Positions 34,876 through 47,329 of a stretch of 64,000 nt of DNA are shown here, piece after piece. The DNA comes from Myotis daubentonii (Eukaryota; Chordata; Mammalia; Chiroptera; Vespertilionidae). The position numbers were made by a program, and so were the translations under genes. The first letter of the stretch is position 1; every line of letters begins with the position of its first letter. The DNA is taken from contig NC_081842.1 of the NCBI RefSeq assembly GCF_963259705.1, forward strand, positions 41,602,796-41,666,795. Reading direction: 5' to 3'. The notes under the pieces were generated by a model, which was not told the origin of the DNA, did not search any database, and saw only the letters and a list, made by a program, of their open reading frames with translations.

Positions 34876-35475
34876 TATATAAATATTTTTTTACATAATT
34901 AACATATGCTAGAAATATAATATATAACATATGTAATCACACACACACACATAAAAAAAATCAATCCCAACCTTCAGCACTGAGGTACAAGATAAACAAT
35001 ATTATGTTCACAGCATCAGAAGTCTCATTCTCTAGTCAGATGTGGTACACCTGAATTACACTGCCATATGAAAGATTTGGTAGACTATTCCAGGAACACA
35101 AAGAAAGGAGTGAAAAGAGAAGTGCGGGTAGGGAAAATTGTGAAGAAAAACTATCAGACGGTAGTTACCAAGTTCAAAGTGGCAGCAGTGAGGAGTTTAG
35201 AACTACACTTATCTCTGCCAAGGGCCATCTTCTGCCATAAGGACTTGGAACTGAACTATTTGAACAAGAAATCACCTGAAGTTCCTCTACTTGGTATCTG
35301 CACTCTCTCTTCCCTTGCCTTTCCAACATTTTCGAGCATTATACGATTAGTTTCTAATACTTACTGGGTGAATCTTGCTATTGGTTAGCTATCAAACTTA
35401 ACACTATTTTCTCGTAATATAATATATATCTGTTTATCTACTTCATACACGAGCTGCATATGGCAATAGGCACCC
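34876..35475. other. Unassigned AT-rich sequence
   Basis: A 106-codon open frame at 35068-35388 resembles no known protein and is treated as chance. A short (AC)n lies at about 34938-34950. Confidence 0.3.
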
Positions 35476-35479
35476 AATG

Positions 35480-36415
35480 AGGCCATGAGTATCTAAAACT
35501 CAACATGTCCCAAACTGAAGCTATGGTTCCCTAAAGCTTGTTCTCCTCTATTTTCCATAACAACGAAGAGCACCACTAGGCACCCAGTCACTCCAGCCAT
35601 GAACCTGGAAGTCATTCTTAACTCTTTACTCCTCTGAAGTTCCTGAAATCTAATCCATTATCAAGTCCTATTAATTTCTACCTTCTAAATACCTCTCAAA
35701 TCCACTCTACTTCTTGAGTTCAAAATTCTCGATGCTCTCTTGAACCACTGCCGTAGCTCCATTACCTGTCATTCTGCTTCTAGTCTTGCTTTTCCCTCAT
35801 TCCATCGGCCACACTACCATCAGAGGCATCTTTAGAAAAGTGAAAATCTCATCATATTAGTTCTTTGGTTAAAGCCTTTCCATGGTCCTTCTGCTTCAGA
35901 ATAAAATGCAAACTTCTAGGCATAGCATTTAAGGTCCTTAATACATCTACCTTAGGTCTCCTTTCCTTACTTCCCCATCTCCAACATACACACCCTACCT
36001 TCTAGCCTTAGCAATTATTTGTACTTCCCTTTGCTACCTTAACAATGGTTCACACTATCACTTCAGCCTCTAAGTACCATTTGTAGGCTGATATGACTCA
36101 AGAACAGCAACTCATTAAGGCACACCTCACTTCTTCTGGAAGCCTATCTCCACAACTGTGCTCCCTGGTCCTTCAGCCCCATCATGTAGAATGGACCACT
36201 CTTATCTTTATTCCCCCAATTATATTCTAAACATACTCATATATATAGTTTGTACTATATTTTATTCTACTTCTTTATGTTTCTGCCCTTCCTCATTCCC
36301 CCAATTCTGCCCTCGCCAGGCTAACATTGTTATAAATATAAAACATATCTTATTCCTTTGATATTTCCATCACACCACACATTGCCTGGTTCATAGAAGG
36401 AACTCCATAACAAAG
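35480..36415 (+). mobile_element. L2 LINE, ORF2 end and 3' UTR
   Basis: AACTCAACATGTCCCAAACTG, CACCCAGTCACTCCAGCC, GAACCTGGAAGTCATTC, TCTACCTTCTAAATACCTC, AGAAAAGTGAAAATCTCATC, TTTAAGGTCCTTAATACATC and GCCTGGTTCATAGAAGG occur in L2 order over more than 900 bases. This is one of the longer L2 remnants in the window. The coding frame is broken throughout. Confidence 0.88.
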
Positions 36416-36550
36416 ATGAATAGTTTTCAAATAATTTAAACACTATAAGTTAAGATATAATAAAAAACTGCATCAAGCATAATAAACTTACTGTCTTGAC
36501 TTGTGATTTTGCTAGACTTATTCTAGTTATTTGAATTATAAAAGTGTTTT

Positions 36551-36806
36551 AGCCCTAACTGGTTTGGCTCAGTGGATAGAGCATCGGCCTGCGGATCAAA
36601 GGGTCCAGGTTTGATTCCGGTCAAGGACATGTACCTCGGTTGCAGGCTCTTCCCTGCTCGGGCCCTGGTCCGGGCATGTGCAGGAGGCAAACAATCCATG
36701 TATTTCTCTCACCAATATTTCTGTCTGTCTTTCCCTCTCTCTTCCACTCTCTCTAAAAACCAATGGGAAAATATCCTCAGGTGAGGATTAAAAAAAAAAA
36801 AAAAAA
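36551..36806 (+). mobile_element. VES SINE
   Basis: A full VES: AGCCCTAACTGGTTTGGCTC (A box region), GGTTTGATTCCGGTCAAGG (B box), GCATGTGCAGGAGGCAAAC, a TCTCTCT region, then AAAATATCCTCAGGTGAGG and ATT with a poly-A tail of 18 (36789-36806). Confidence 0.93.
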
Positions 36807-37385
36807 CAAGTGCTGAGAAAGGGCATCCTTGGCTTTCTCCTCATTCTAGAAGAAAAAAAAAACTGTTTTAAATTTGGATGAATGAGTTATATCTCTTTCC
36901 TAGCTGATATACCAACCAAATATTTATATAATAAACAGTTTAGTGCTTCTGTGGAATAGTAGATTTGCAAGTCAAATACACTTAAGGTATTCAGAAACCA
37001 GCTATCTGGTACAAAGTGAGAACCGCTAGCCAATGAACAACAACATGTCTCAAAATTCTTGCACTAAAACAGACACATAGGAAAAGCCATCCTTTAGAAC
37101 TCCATGTTCTAAACCAACAACAGATTATAAACAGAAAATTAAAATGAGAGAGAGAAAGGGCTAAGGGCAAGCCTATCAGCTATAGCAAGAAATGACAGCT
37201 GTTGGCCAGGGAGAAGACATAAAATTAAGAAGAGCAGATCTAAGACCTCAAACAGAAAAATTATTCAGGGCCAGTAAAGGTACAGAAAAAAAAAAACAGT
37301 AATCTGTACCTTCAAGAGTCTGTGAACATTGCTGAATTATTCTATATAGTAGTATGTAGCATATAAAGTACAGTTAATGTTTACA
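36807..37385. other. Unassigned AT-rich sequence
   Basis: No recognisable gene or repeat. Confidence 0.3.
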
Positions 37386-37400
37386 TTAATGAACACTTTT

Positions 37401-37620
37401 TTAAAAAATATATATTTTATTGATTTTTTACAGAGAGGAAGAGAGAGGGATAGAGAGTTAGAAACATCGATGAGAGAGAAACATCGATCAGCTGCCTCCT
37501 GCACACCCCCCACTGGGGATGTGCACGCAACCAAGGTACATGCCCTTGACCGGAATCGAACCCAGGACCCTTCAGTCCGCAGGCCGACGCTCTATCCACT
37601 GAGCCAAACTGGTCAGGGCT
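37401..37620 (-). mobile_element. VES SINE, first of a same-site pair
   Basis: A near-consensus minus-strand VES: TATATATTTTATTGATTTTT, GAGAGGAAGAGAGAGGG, AACATCGATGAGAGAGAAAC, GACCGGAATCGAACCCAGG and GAGCCAAACTGGTCAGGGC. It is flanked by AATGAACACTTTT at 37388-37400 and 37621-37633. The close match to the family consensus suggests a young insertion. Confidence 0.95.
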
Positions 37621-37633
37621 AATGAACACTTTT

Positions 37634-37851
37634 GTTGTTGTTGTTTGTTAACCCTCACCTACGGATATTTTTTCCCTTTGACTTTTTAGAGAGAGGAAGG
37701 ATGAAGAGAGAGTGAGAAGCATCTAAGTGAGAGAGACACATCGATTGGTTGCCTCCCACGTGTGCTCTGACTGGAGCCAGTGATCAAACCTGAGACCTTG
37801 TAGTGTGTGGGCCAGTGCTCTAACCACTGAACCATATGGTTCAGGACCATT
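37634..37851 (-). mobile_element. VES SINE, second of a same-site pair
   Basis: A minus-strand VES of the older GTTAACCCTCACC subtype, ending in CATATGGTTCAGGACC. It is flanked by AATGAACACTTTT at 37621-37633 and again at 37852-37864. It is more diverged than its left neighbour, so it probably inserted first. Confidence 0.92.
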
Positions 37852-37865
37852 AATGAACACTTTTT

Positions 37866-38105
37866 AATTAAACTTATGTTTATTACATTCTGAGAAAAAT
37901 AAAAGGAATGGTGTAAAACATTTTAGAATTTTTTCACAATTAATAATTTCAAAAACTGTTGAAATCTTATTTATCCAAGATATCCAGAGTAACCCACTCT
38001 TAAGTCTTTTTTCCATTTGAATAAATACTAGTTAAAGGAACCACTCATTTGATAACTAAATGCCATATAAGCCACACTCTACACTAGAGCCCTATAGGAT
38101 AAGAA
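37866..38105. other. Unassigned AT-rich sequence
   Basis: Nothing is recognised between the SINEs. Confidence 0.3.
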
Positions 38106-38111
38106 TTATTA

Positions 38112-38275
38112 TTTTTTTTATCTTTTTAACCCTCACCTGAGGATATTTTTCCATTGATTTTTAGAGACAGTGGAAAGGAAGGGGAGAGACACATGCCCTT
38201 GACTGGAATCGAACCTGGGACCCTTCAGTCTGAGGGCTGACACTCTATCCACTGAGCCAAACCAGATAGGACTAG
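38112..38275 (-). mobile_element. VES SINE with internal deletion
   Basis: AACCCTCACCTGAGGATATT starts the 3' side and GAGCCAAACCAGATAGGAC ends the head. The middle (GCAGGAGGCAGC and part of the CT region) is missing, giving about 165 instead of about 230 bases. AATTATTA on both sides is a candidate duplication. Confidence 0.88.
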
Positions 38276-38277
38276 GC

Positions 38278-38350
38278 TAACAATTATTAGCCCCATTTTA
38301 CAGGTGAGAACACCAAGGCCCAGAAAGGTACATAGCTAGTAAGCAGCTTA
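38278..38350 (-). mobile_element. MIR SINE fragment
   Basis: TTAGCCCCATTTTACAGGTGA, CAAGGCCCAGAAAGG and ACATAGCTAGTAAGCAGC match the reverse complement of the MIR core. Confidence 0.7.
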
Positions 38351-39918
38351 GCTCAAATATGATATGTGATACTTTCATTCATGTTATCATTGAAAATTGA
38401 ATGACTGAGAATTCATAAGATTATTTATTAATAAATTGATCTGTAGGAGTTCAGCTTGAGTACCTGCCTTCAATTCACAAAACTGTACCACAATTGGGTT
38501 TCCTGTCACAGTGAAGAAACATTTAAAATAATTGCTTCACCAAGATAACCTCAGCAAAAGCAGAAATCATCCAGAATGAAATGTTTCTCATACACTGCCT
38601 CGCACTTTTGCTAATGAAGGCCTAAGAATTTATGAAGTAAATGTTAGGGAAAAGTACATGAAGTTACTGCTATTTCTCACAGACAGTCAAAGACTGAGCA
38701 GATTTTTAGTTAGGATCTAATAGTCATAATTGTCTACAAACAACAATGGTTCTGCGAAATGAAGACATACAAACACACCAGCAATGAACTTAAAATCCAA
38801 AACAATTGCTTGACCAAATATTTTAAGGAAAAATATAAAAACATAAATTTGAAGGCAATTTCAATTTAAAAAATAGATTAATATTAGCATTTTAAACTGT
38901 TAGTGTAATAGTTAAAACTCTAGAAATGTCCCCAAGAGTTATTTATTTAAGGGCTTTGTTCTTGAAATTCATTACATTATTCCAATAAAGACTACAGAGG
39001 TTATTTTCTCTAAATTATTTAAGTGTCAGAGTTAGCCTTCAGCCAGGTGTTCTGTTTATGCAGATGGCAAAATAAATTATTCAGAAATAGAGACAGGTAA
39101 AACAGATGGAAAAGCAGAGTAAACCAAGAAAGCCATGGGCAGCTGCTCAACAGGCCCCCAGTGAAACACCCAGTTCTACTTCATGGTCCAAGTCACCCCG
39201 TTAGGAAGAGTTCTAGGTACATATCCTGTTGTCCATTTCTCCAAAACACTTTTGGGATCTTGTACTCACTTCAGAGATAATGTATTTAAAGTATGTCACC
39301 TAAAATTCTTCATGAAAACACATGTCTTAATGTAAACAGCAAAATATTCCTGCGGTCATTCTTTCCTACGATCAGAGTGTGAACTGCATTTCCAAATTAC
39401 TTGGGGCTTTTTCAAACAGTGATCATACATTCTATGCAATAAGAACTATATACATACAGTATCTTCCATAAACTGATGGAGTTGCCTTTCACCAGCAAAG
39501 GTCTGTCTCTTAGTTCAATGATTCACTGACTCAACCTCTATAGGTAAAGTATGCCAGAAAGATCTACTTTTTGGTAACTTCTACACTAGAAGAGTATTAT
39601 AGTGGCAGGCCATTATATATAAATTCTGGGAAGTAACCTGCTTACAGAAATGAACCATTAAGCGGGAGGGAAAAAATTGTTCAGAGCTCTATACATACCT
39701 GCCTTAGTTCAGTTCATACTGGAATGCAAACAAATTACAGACCACCCACTTTAGGGAGGAGGTCCATTCAGGCACAGGAATTCCCTGGACAGGGAGGAAG
39801 GATGCTCAAGGGGAGAGCGGCACCATTCCCGAGAGTGAAGCACTAGCCTGGATGCTGGGAGATCCGGCTTCTAGTTTCAACTCTGCTTTAATCTGGCCTT
39901 AAGACCATCTGTCTCCAC
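38351..39918. other. Unassigned AT-rich sequence
   Basis: There is no gene, RNA gene or named repeat that I can support in this 1.6-kb stretch. Confidence 0.3.
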
Positions 39919-39930
39919 GCCAGTGTTTTT

Positions 39931-40174
39931 TTGTTTGGTTGGTTTTTGTTTTTGCTTTAAACATATTTTTATTGACTTCAGAGAGGAAAGGAGAGGGAGA
40001 GAGAGAAACATCAATAATGAGAGAGGATCCTTGATTGGCTGCCTCCCGCATGCCCCCTATTGGGATCGAGCCCACAACCCGGACATGTGCCCTTGACTAG
40101 AATGGAACCAACCCAGGACCCTCCAGTCTGCAGGCTGACGCTCTATCCACTGAACCAAACCAGCTAGGGCTGCT
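39931..40174 (-). mobile_element. VES SINE
   Basis: A minus-strand VES: TTTTTATTGACTTCAGAGAGG, AACATCAATAATGAGAGAGG, GCCTCCCGCATGCCCCC, CTTGACTAGAATGGAACC and CCAAACCAGCTAGGGC. The duplication CCAGTGTTTTT lies at 39920-39930 and 40175-40185. Confidence 0.93.
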
Positions 40175-40185
40175 CCAGTGTTTTT

Positions 40186-43100
40186 AGTGACCGAATGAGG
40201 AGGTCAGACAGTCCCCAAATCCTTTAAGCTCTTGGACTCACTCTACATGTCCATCATGAATTTGGAAAAAAAAGATAGTAGTGGAAGCTAATGAAATCCA
40301 AGGCCATCCATCCATAAATAAAAGCACTTAAAAAAGCATCTTGTCTGCTTCTTGTACTTTCATTTTAATATAATTTGTAGGATTTAGAGCTATTATTTCA
40401 GAGGGAAACTTTTTACAGATCAAAAGAAAGAAGGCTATGGTATAAGCTAAAGAGTCAATCTTCTAAATGATTTCTATGGTTTGGGTGTTTGGTAACCATC
40501 CAAAAAATCAACTGAATTTTTCACTTTTTACTGAAGTCTTTTGGTGTTACATAGACACTGCCTAAAATACTTGTTTCAACCAGTTTCCAAAACACATGTC
40601 TAAACAGCCACTGAAGTATTTCAAAGGATGGATATTGAAGATGCTATCTTTATTGACATTGCCATTTTGTCTAAACATTATCCTAGCAATTACCATTAAC
40701 CCGGGCCCTTGTCCGGACACTATCCAAACTAAATTCGCCTGACTTCATTCACTTAAAAAATAAAAAGTTTACTTTTCCCATGTGGCCAGATTGTGAAAGA
40801 AACTCACAGTCTAATAGGGGAAACAAATAAGTAGGCAAGTAACTACAATTCAATGGGATGGACTGTGATTTTTATTCTGCCTTCTCAATGTTGGCCTTAG
40901 ACCCATTTCAGCTATATTGTCCTTTACTTAATATTCTTTTTTAAATAAACTTACTATTATAACCTAAGATTTTTATGTCAAAAGTACATCTTATATCATG
41001 TCTATATGTGGAAAATCAGTAACACATGTCAATGACAGACAGCAATTAACATATATATATATCCATGAAAGCAAGTATAATTGTTGGTGAACTACCTAAA
41101 AACTCTCTTGCAAATCATTGTTGAAATGCATAGTATAGAAGTAGTAGTTTATTGGTCATGATAAGGATCCTGGCCAATAAGGATATATATTAAGTGCCTA
41201 TTATGTGCCAGGCACTATTCTCTGATGGCGATAACAATCTATTTAGGGATTCTAAATAGTAAAACAACAGAAACAGTTTTGCTCTTCAGAAAATTTAGTT
41301 GTCAATTTGGTTTGGAAGATTAACTGAACAGGTATTGAGACTATGAGAATAGGGATTAGGACCCAAATGATGACAGTAACTCTCGACCTAGAGATGGAGA
41401 GAATCACTTCAACATATGTACAGGAGGTCAAGTCAACAGGGCTGGGGCATTATTTGGTTGTGGGGAGTAAAAGGGAGGAAGGTGTCAAGGACGACCGCCA
41501 GGTCTCTGTCCTGGGTGACTGAGTGCAGTAAGGTATCACATTCCTGGATTCACCTGGTACCTGGAATGTTTAGTGGATCATTAAAGGTCCTTATCTCCAC
41601 CTAAGAGATTTACTGATGAGATATTATGGTATTAGTTTCACTCTGCACTATTATAAGGGTAAGTTCAACAAAATAACTGTATGGATATTGGCTTGTTGGG
41701 GTAGGAAGACAAATTGAACCAACTGACTTAAGACATGAAGTAGACCCAAAACTGCATTTTGGCTTTCTGAAAAATTAAATGCACTCAAAGACTTTATACA
41801 GAGGCAATCTCTGATAGTCTCCAGGCTCAAGTCTAAGCTCACTTGACTGGCTAAAAGAAAATAAAAATCCAAGTCTCTAAAGAAATAATGCAGTCCTTGA
41901 GTTGCTCATTCCTCTTTAAAAACAAACAAACAAAAATACATTGCAAATGATGAGGAACAGAAGAAAAAATTGTTGATACTCCAGATAATGTCACTGGAAG
42001 CATGTCCCCATCCTTCAGGTGTGGCCTCCACTGGTGCTGCCTCGGTCAATAATGGATGTTCCTGATGAAGCAAGCAAAAGTATAATGATACCTAATTATG
42101 AGTCAGCACAGTGAGAACAGCTACGTTGACCTTCTGTTAACAGGAAGAGGATCCTGTTACAGCCACTCTTTGCTGCGTGATCCAACAGGTTATTAACTAA
42201 GGCATCCTTCAGAGTGAAAGCAAACAAGTCAAACACATACTTGCTTCAGCAAACTGGCATATAAATTATGGGACACCTTTGCATACTCTTAAGGTAATTA
42301 CTTTCATCATTACAAAACCATCATTTAATCTTCTAGGTAAAGCGTATTGTAAGTTGCAGATTTATGGATATGATTGATTGAGTAGATTGGAGAGTCAGAA
42401 ACCCAAAAACACTAATGCTGTTTAAATGTTAGGACCTTGGACTTTTTAAAACACTTTTTCAGTAGAGGTAAGATCCAGGAAGAATAAATGACAGGCATAA
42501 GTAGAAAGTAGCAAGAGTGGGGAAGAAAACACAGACATGCTGATGTCTAATTCATTCCACGCTAACGAGAAGCAGTTCTCCGGAATGTCTCCCAGGCACA
42601 CATCCAGCTTTTGGCCATTAAATTCAAACATATATCTACTCTTTAGGAAGACCAGAGCCTATGCCCCAGCCCCAGGCAGTCATCTTTCACACGCAGCCCT
42701 AAGAGCATTGTTGAGAAAACAGCTCAACGTACCAAAATCACTGATTCAAGGTCAAAGCATCATCTACTATCTTTATATAAGAAGCATAATGCATTAGATA
42801 TTTTCTAGAATGTATCTATTAATTCCTGCAGTGAATTCTTAGAATTCCACTGTAACAAAACAGACACTTCGCCATTAAGGAAAGAATGATATTCAAGCAA
42901 ATCTTTGATGCAGGAAAATCATTCCGGTTCTGTGACAGAGCAAGTGTGCATACATTTACAAAAATGAAGCTAACATTTAAACACTTCTCACAGAATCTCC
43001 CTTGAGAAAGGGTAGCTCATAATGGCTAATCAAAAATTTTTCCCTCCAGGAATTGCTTTCTAAAGAAAGCTAAACACAGATCCCATCAATGTTTAATGCT

Positions 43101-43615
43101 GACATAATTCAGAAGCTTTCCTTCTGCAGGAGACTGAGACGCTGTCTCTGCAGCGCCCTGAAGAGCAGGAGCTTGGAAACGAAGTGTTATTCAGACATCC
43201 CTCTGAGCAAGAAGAGAAACACCCTGAAGTACTCAACAGGTTTTTTTTTTTTTTAATCCTTGAAAATATGTATGGAATATATAGCCTAACCATATCAAGT
43301 TGAATATCACAGTGACACTCCTTAATTAAGTTGGACAACTACAGAAGCTATGCTGGATTATGTCAGTTTTCTCTGTTTAATGATAGTATAAGAGCCTACA
43401 ATGTGCTACCCAGTGTTAAAGGAAATGATAATAAATACTACAGAGTCACCAACTGCCAAAGACAGACATAAAAACAAATAATAGAAAGGGATGCTGAATA
43501 TTTGAAGGAAAGTATTTACATTCTGGCCTGGAATTGTGTTAGTGAGTCCTACCTCGGTCTGGAGTAAAGGAGGAAGTATTTTTAAACCCTCTCTATGAGC
43601 ATTAATTCATATGTT
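40186..43615. other. Mostly unassigned sequence with small L2 remnants
   Basis: AGTGCCTATTATGTGCCAGG at 41192-41211 is a minus-strand L2 3' end. The GGTGTCAAGGACGACCGCC segment near 41480 resembles a common old mammalian repeat I cannot name. The remainder, including 42000-43250, shows nothing recognisable. Confidence 0.35.
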
Positions 43616-43619
43616 TAGT

Positions 43620-44065
43620 AGTTAATCATTCATTCAGCAATTACTTATTGAGGATCAACTGCAAGAACAGAACAAAATCCTGGCCCAACAAAGCTTTATC
43701 CTAGTGATAGGAAACAGACAAGAAGCAAAAAACAAAACAACAACAAAAACAACCAACAAATATATGTGTTTTTTTCCAACTGGTGATAATACCATGGAAA
43801 CAAGCTAATAGGGTAAATAGGAAATCGGCTAGGGTTTGTAAAGGGGCTCAAGTCAAAAGAAGAGTTGAGAATTTTTATATAAAGAAAGGATGTAAGAGTA
43901 AACTTTGCTGGTGAGACCTGAGCGAGAGAGACGGTATTGAGTGAGACATGTGGGTAACTAGAGAAACAGTGTTCCAAACAGCAAGTGCAAAGGCCCAGAG
44001 ACACACTAGGGAGGCCCATGTGGCTGGAACAGAGTGAACAGAGAGCAGAGTGGTAGAAGATGAGG
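43620..44065 (-). mobile_element. L2 LINE fragment
   Basis: CATTCATTCAGCAATTACTT and ATTGAGGATCAAC give the 3' end in reverse. GTTCCAAACAGCAAGTGCAA, AGGCCCAGAGACACAC, GGCCCATGTGGCTGGAAC, AGAGTGAACAGAGAGCAG and GTGGTAGAAGATGAGG then follow as the upstream L2 region in reverse order, spanning about 440 bases. Confidence 0.82.
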
Positions 44066-44145
44066 TTAAAGAAGTAACTGAAAAAATAGATGCAGGTTTA
44101 GAACATCTTCACTAGCAACAATCACCACCTTAATATTAGGCCATA

Positions 44146-44400
44146 TTCTATGTAATAAAAGGCTAATATGCAAATGGACCGAAAGGCAGAATGACCGGTC
44201 GCTATGACACACACTGACCACGAGGGGTCAGACGCTCAACGCAGGAGCTGCCTCCGGGTGGTCAGTGTGCTCCCACAGGGATCAGGCCTAAGCCGTCAGT
44301 CAGACATCCCCCGAGAGCTCCCAGAATGTGAGAGGGCACGGGCCAGGCTGGGAGACCCCCCCCCCCTTGAGTGCACAAATTTTGTGCACCGGGCCTCTAG
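44146..44400 (+). mobile_element. Minimal Helitron (HeliBat type), 255 bp
   Basis: The 5' end is TTCTATGTAATAAAAGGC (first C changed to T). Next come TAATATGCAAAT and an inverted repeat at 44209-44269. The 3' end is GTGCACAAATTTTGTGCAC, CGGGCCT and CTAG at 44397-44400. The flanks are A and T. It contains only the two conserved ends and little between them, the smallest complete copy here. Confidence 0.94.
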
Positions 44401-46480
44401 TACTTATATGAATCTCTATTACGTCTAATAGTAAAACAGCGGTTGATAAAAATCACAGAGAATATAATTTAAAAGTTTCACAGGAAAAGTTTACAATCTA
44501 GCCATACCACATAGAATGTGTGACTGAGGAACACTGATTAATAAAAATCAAAAGAAAAAGATGAATTAAATGTAATGCCAACTTTAAGGAAACTCATAGT
44601 CCAGTAGATTTCTTTAACCCTCACCAAAACCTAACAAATTAAGTCAAAGAAACTGATGTAAGCAATGTGCTCTAAATCACATACATGGTGAACAAGCCAG
44701 AATGTAATCCCCAATTTTTTATGTCTAAATTTTTTACCTGAAAAATGCTGCCTATTTTAAAATATCATATTTTCTCTTGGCCTTACCTTTGTAGAAACTG
44801 ATTTAAGCCTATTCAGTTTTATAACTAACAGGCTGCTTTGTATAGAAGATGGAAAACTAAAGCTAGAATGTGTTTCATAGTGTCTATAAGGTCTTAAGTA
44901 TTTACAGTATGATATTGTAAAACCACAAAGTCCCTATGTTACATTCAAAAGTACCCATTTGTTTCAGAGAAGTCCACTTGGGTTGGGATATAAGAAAAAA
45001 GGTGGAAAGTCTATTTAGCCATTTTTATTGGATACAGAGCAATCTCTTTTAAAATGTTAAAAAAAAAAAAAAAACTAGCAGAATCCCATTTTCCCATTCA
45101 TTTTTTTAAAGTCCCTAAGAACTATTTTTAAATGTCAAGAAACATAGTCAATAACTCTTTCCTAAGATTCTGTGCTGTCCCACAGAGGATGTGGTTAGGA
45201 AGGTTTCAGAGGAAAAGCAAGTACTCCATTAAAATTAATAATGGAGGTAGATCTTACTTAATGAGCAAATTTCCTACAATTAATACCCTTGCAAGACTAA
45301 AATATAATGTAAGGTTAAAATTCACCTTCTGCTATGTGCATCTTCATTCACTCTGATGGGGTAGGGTTGCCTCAGGGAGAAGATAGTGAAAGAAAAAGAA
45401 AAAAAAAACAACACCCTTGGATGTGTCCATTCACAACTGATAGGATAGGAGCTCCTTCCTTGAAGAGCTGAAATTTCCCCTGCAGTTAAAAGATGTTCCT
45501 GTCTTCTTTATCATCCTTTGTAATCAGATAAGTAAGTGAGATCACAAGTGTCATGTCCCAGCCCCGCGGCAATATCAGGCTGAGCAAAAAGCTGCTCTTT
45601 GCTCTAGCTTGCCATATGCATTTTCACATCACCAGGTTCTTTACTGCTTGAAAAATTAACACTGGTGAATCCCCTTAATTGGCCCCGACTGGTTGAACTT
45701 GGGGAAAGGTGCCAATTATACATCTTCCTGATTTCCAAGGTTTACAGAGCACCCATTGTCTGAGAGACATTTTATTTTCCGATTTACTTTTAAAGGTGTA
45801 TACCACTAAGCAATAAAGCTTCTCAGACTATTTTAATTAAGGGATGTTTGATTCGTTAAGCCACTGTAGTTTCCAATGAAAAACAATTGAAGGACACATT
45901 CAGCAGGAATGGGAAATGTAGAAGAAACGCTGCCTGGGAAAGGTAGACTCAAACCCTGGTTGTCTCAGCGGAGAACTGGTGATGATGGTGATGATGAACA
46001 ATTATCCATCCGAGTTCCTCCAGAGCTAATGAGACTGCTAAAGGTATGCCAGCCGCTGGGAACTTCCTGCTCAGGTGGCCAGGTGTGCCTTTCATCTATG
46101 GCTTTCTCATTAAGCGAGGCTGAACTGGTTTACTGAATCCCTGTTCTAGAGTTTCTGGAGAATATTCCAGTTAAGTGGCAGTGCCATTTGTCATAGTAAA
46201 TTGACATTATCTACCTAAAGATTTTTCTTTCATTCAAATGATTTCCTAAGTTAGGTCTGTGCTTCTCCCTAACTTTTGGGAAAGATGACACATAAGACTA
46301 AGGCTAATATTTTGATGTTTTATTGCTCCGAATGTACATTTATATCTGTTACTATTTTTAAACCACTTTCATTATTTCAACAATTTAATTTTAACATGTA
46401 TTTGGCTGCAACTCCTCCAAATACGACAAAGTCCTTACCGCCCTATTCTCGGACATTTCCCACAAATTAATCTTTCTGGA
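44401..46480. other. Unassigned non-coding sequence
   Basis: No gene is recognised. An ATG-initiated 45-codon open segment ending at a GTATGC donor-like site (45909-46043) is discussed under findings. A poly-A run lies at 45060-45075. Confidence 0.35.
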
Positions 46481-46494
46481 ATTAAAGTGTACAG

Positions 46495-47116
46495 CAAGCA
46501 TGTCAAACTCAAAGGCTAACACGGGCCAAATAAACAAGGTTTAAGTTGATGTGGGCTGCAAAAAACCAAAACCTTCAAGTTTCATAGAAACGTAGGTTTA
46601 TTTTGATAGAGACATGCTGAATATAAAGGGCTGAAATAAATGAGTAATTGTTAACATAAAATAATAGAACATTTTAATAAAAATTAATATTTTTCTTGAA
46701 TATTAACTTACCAGACACTGAATAACTGCACAAATTAATAAGCATAGCACAAATAAACCTATTTTTCTTGTTCTCCAAAAGCGAAATATTTCCTGTTGCG
46801 CACACCAAACAAGTCAGTCCAAGACTAAGGCCGTGGCAATCAGCTGCTAAAATATTCACTGCTAGTATTAGTGGAGAGAAATGGTGCACCTGTGAGTTAG
46901 GCGTGTTAAGGGAAATTAATGCAACACGATTATAGTAATCAGTCATTAGTGAACGCTGTAGTTCATTATTAATAATTATGTATAACAGGATATTGTAAAA
47001 ATTAAGTTACAAAATTTTTATTAAAACATTTCTTACCTACCATTATATTGGCTGGGCCACAAAAATATTCGTTGTGGGTCGCATGAGGCCCGCGGGCTGC
47101 GAGCTTGACATGCTTG
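46495..47116. mobile_element. hAT-type DNA transposon, 622 bp
   Basis: The ends CAAGCATGTCAAACTC and GAGCTTGACATGCTTG are inverted repeats. The 8-bp duplications GTGTACAG at 46487-46494 and 47117-47124 are identical. Sub-terminal motifs GGGCCAAATAAAC and GAGGCCCGCGGGC are typical of a mammalian/bat hAT family. No transposase domain is recognisable. It is likely an internally deleted or non-autonomous copy. Confidence 0.93.
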
Positions 47117-47329
47117 GTGTACAGTCACAGGGGAGGTTTAAGTTTGGCAGTACTCCTTGAAACCACAGCTGTCTCAAACAAGCTTTCAACCCCCTTGTAT
47201 TCACAATCCACCAGTGCAATGAAGTCAACCCTGTAATTCCAGTGAAATATCAGATTTTTGCTATTTTCTTCTCATTGATTTTGAAGAATAGTTTGCATGA
47301 TCTAAGTGGATAGGTGTTTGGGAGAGTTG

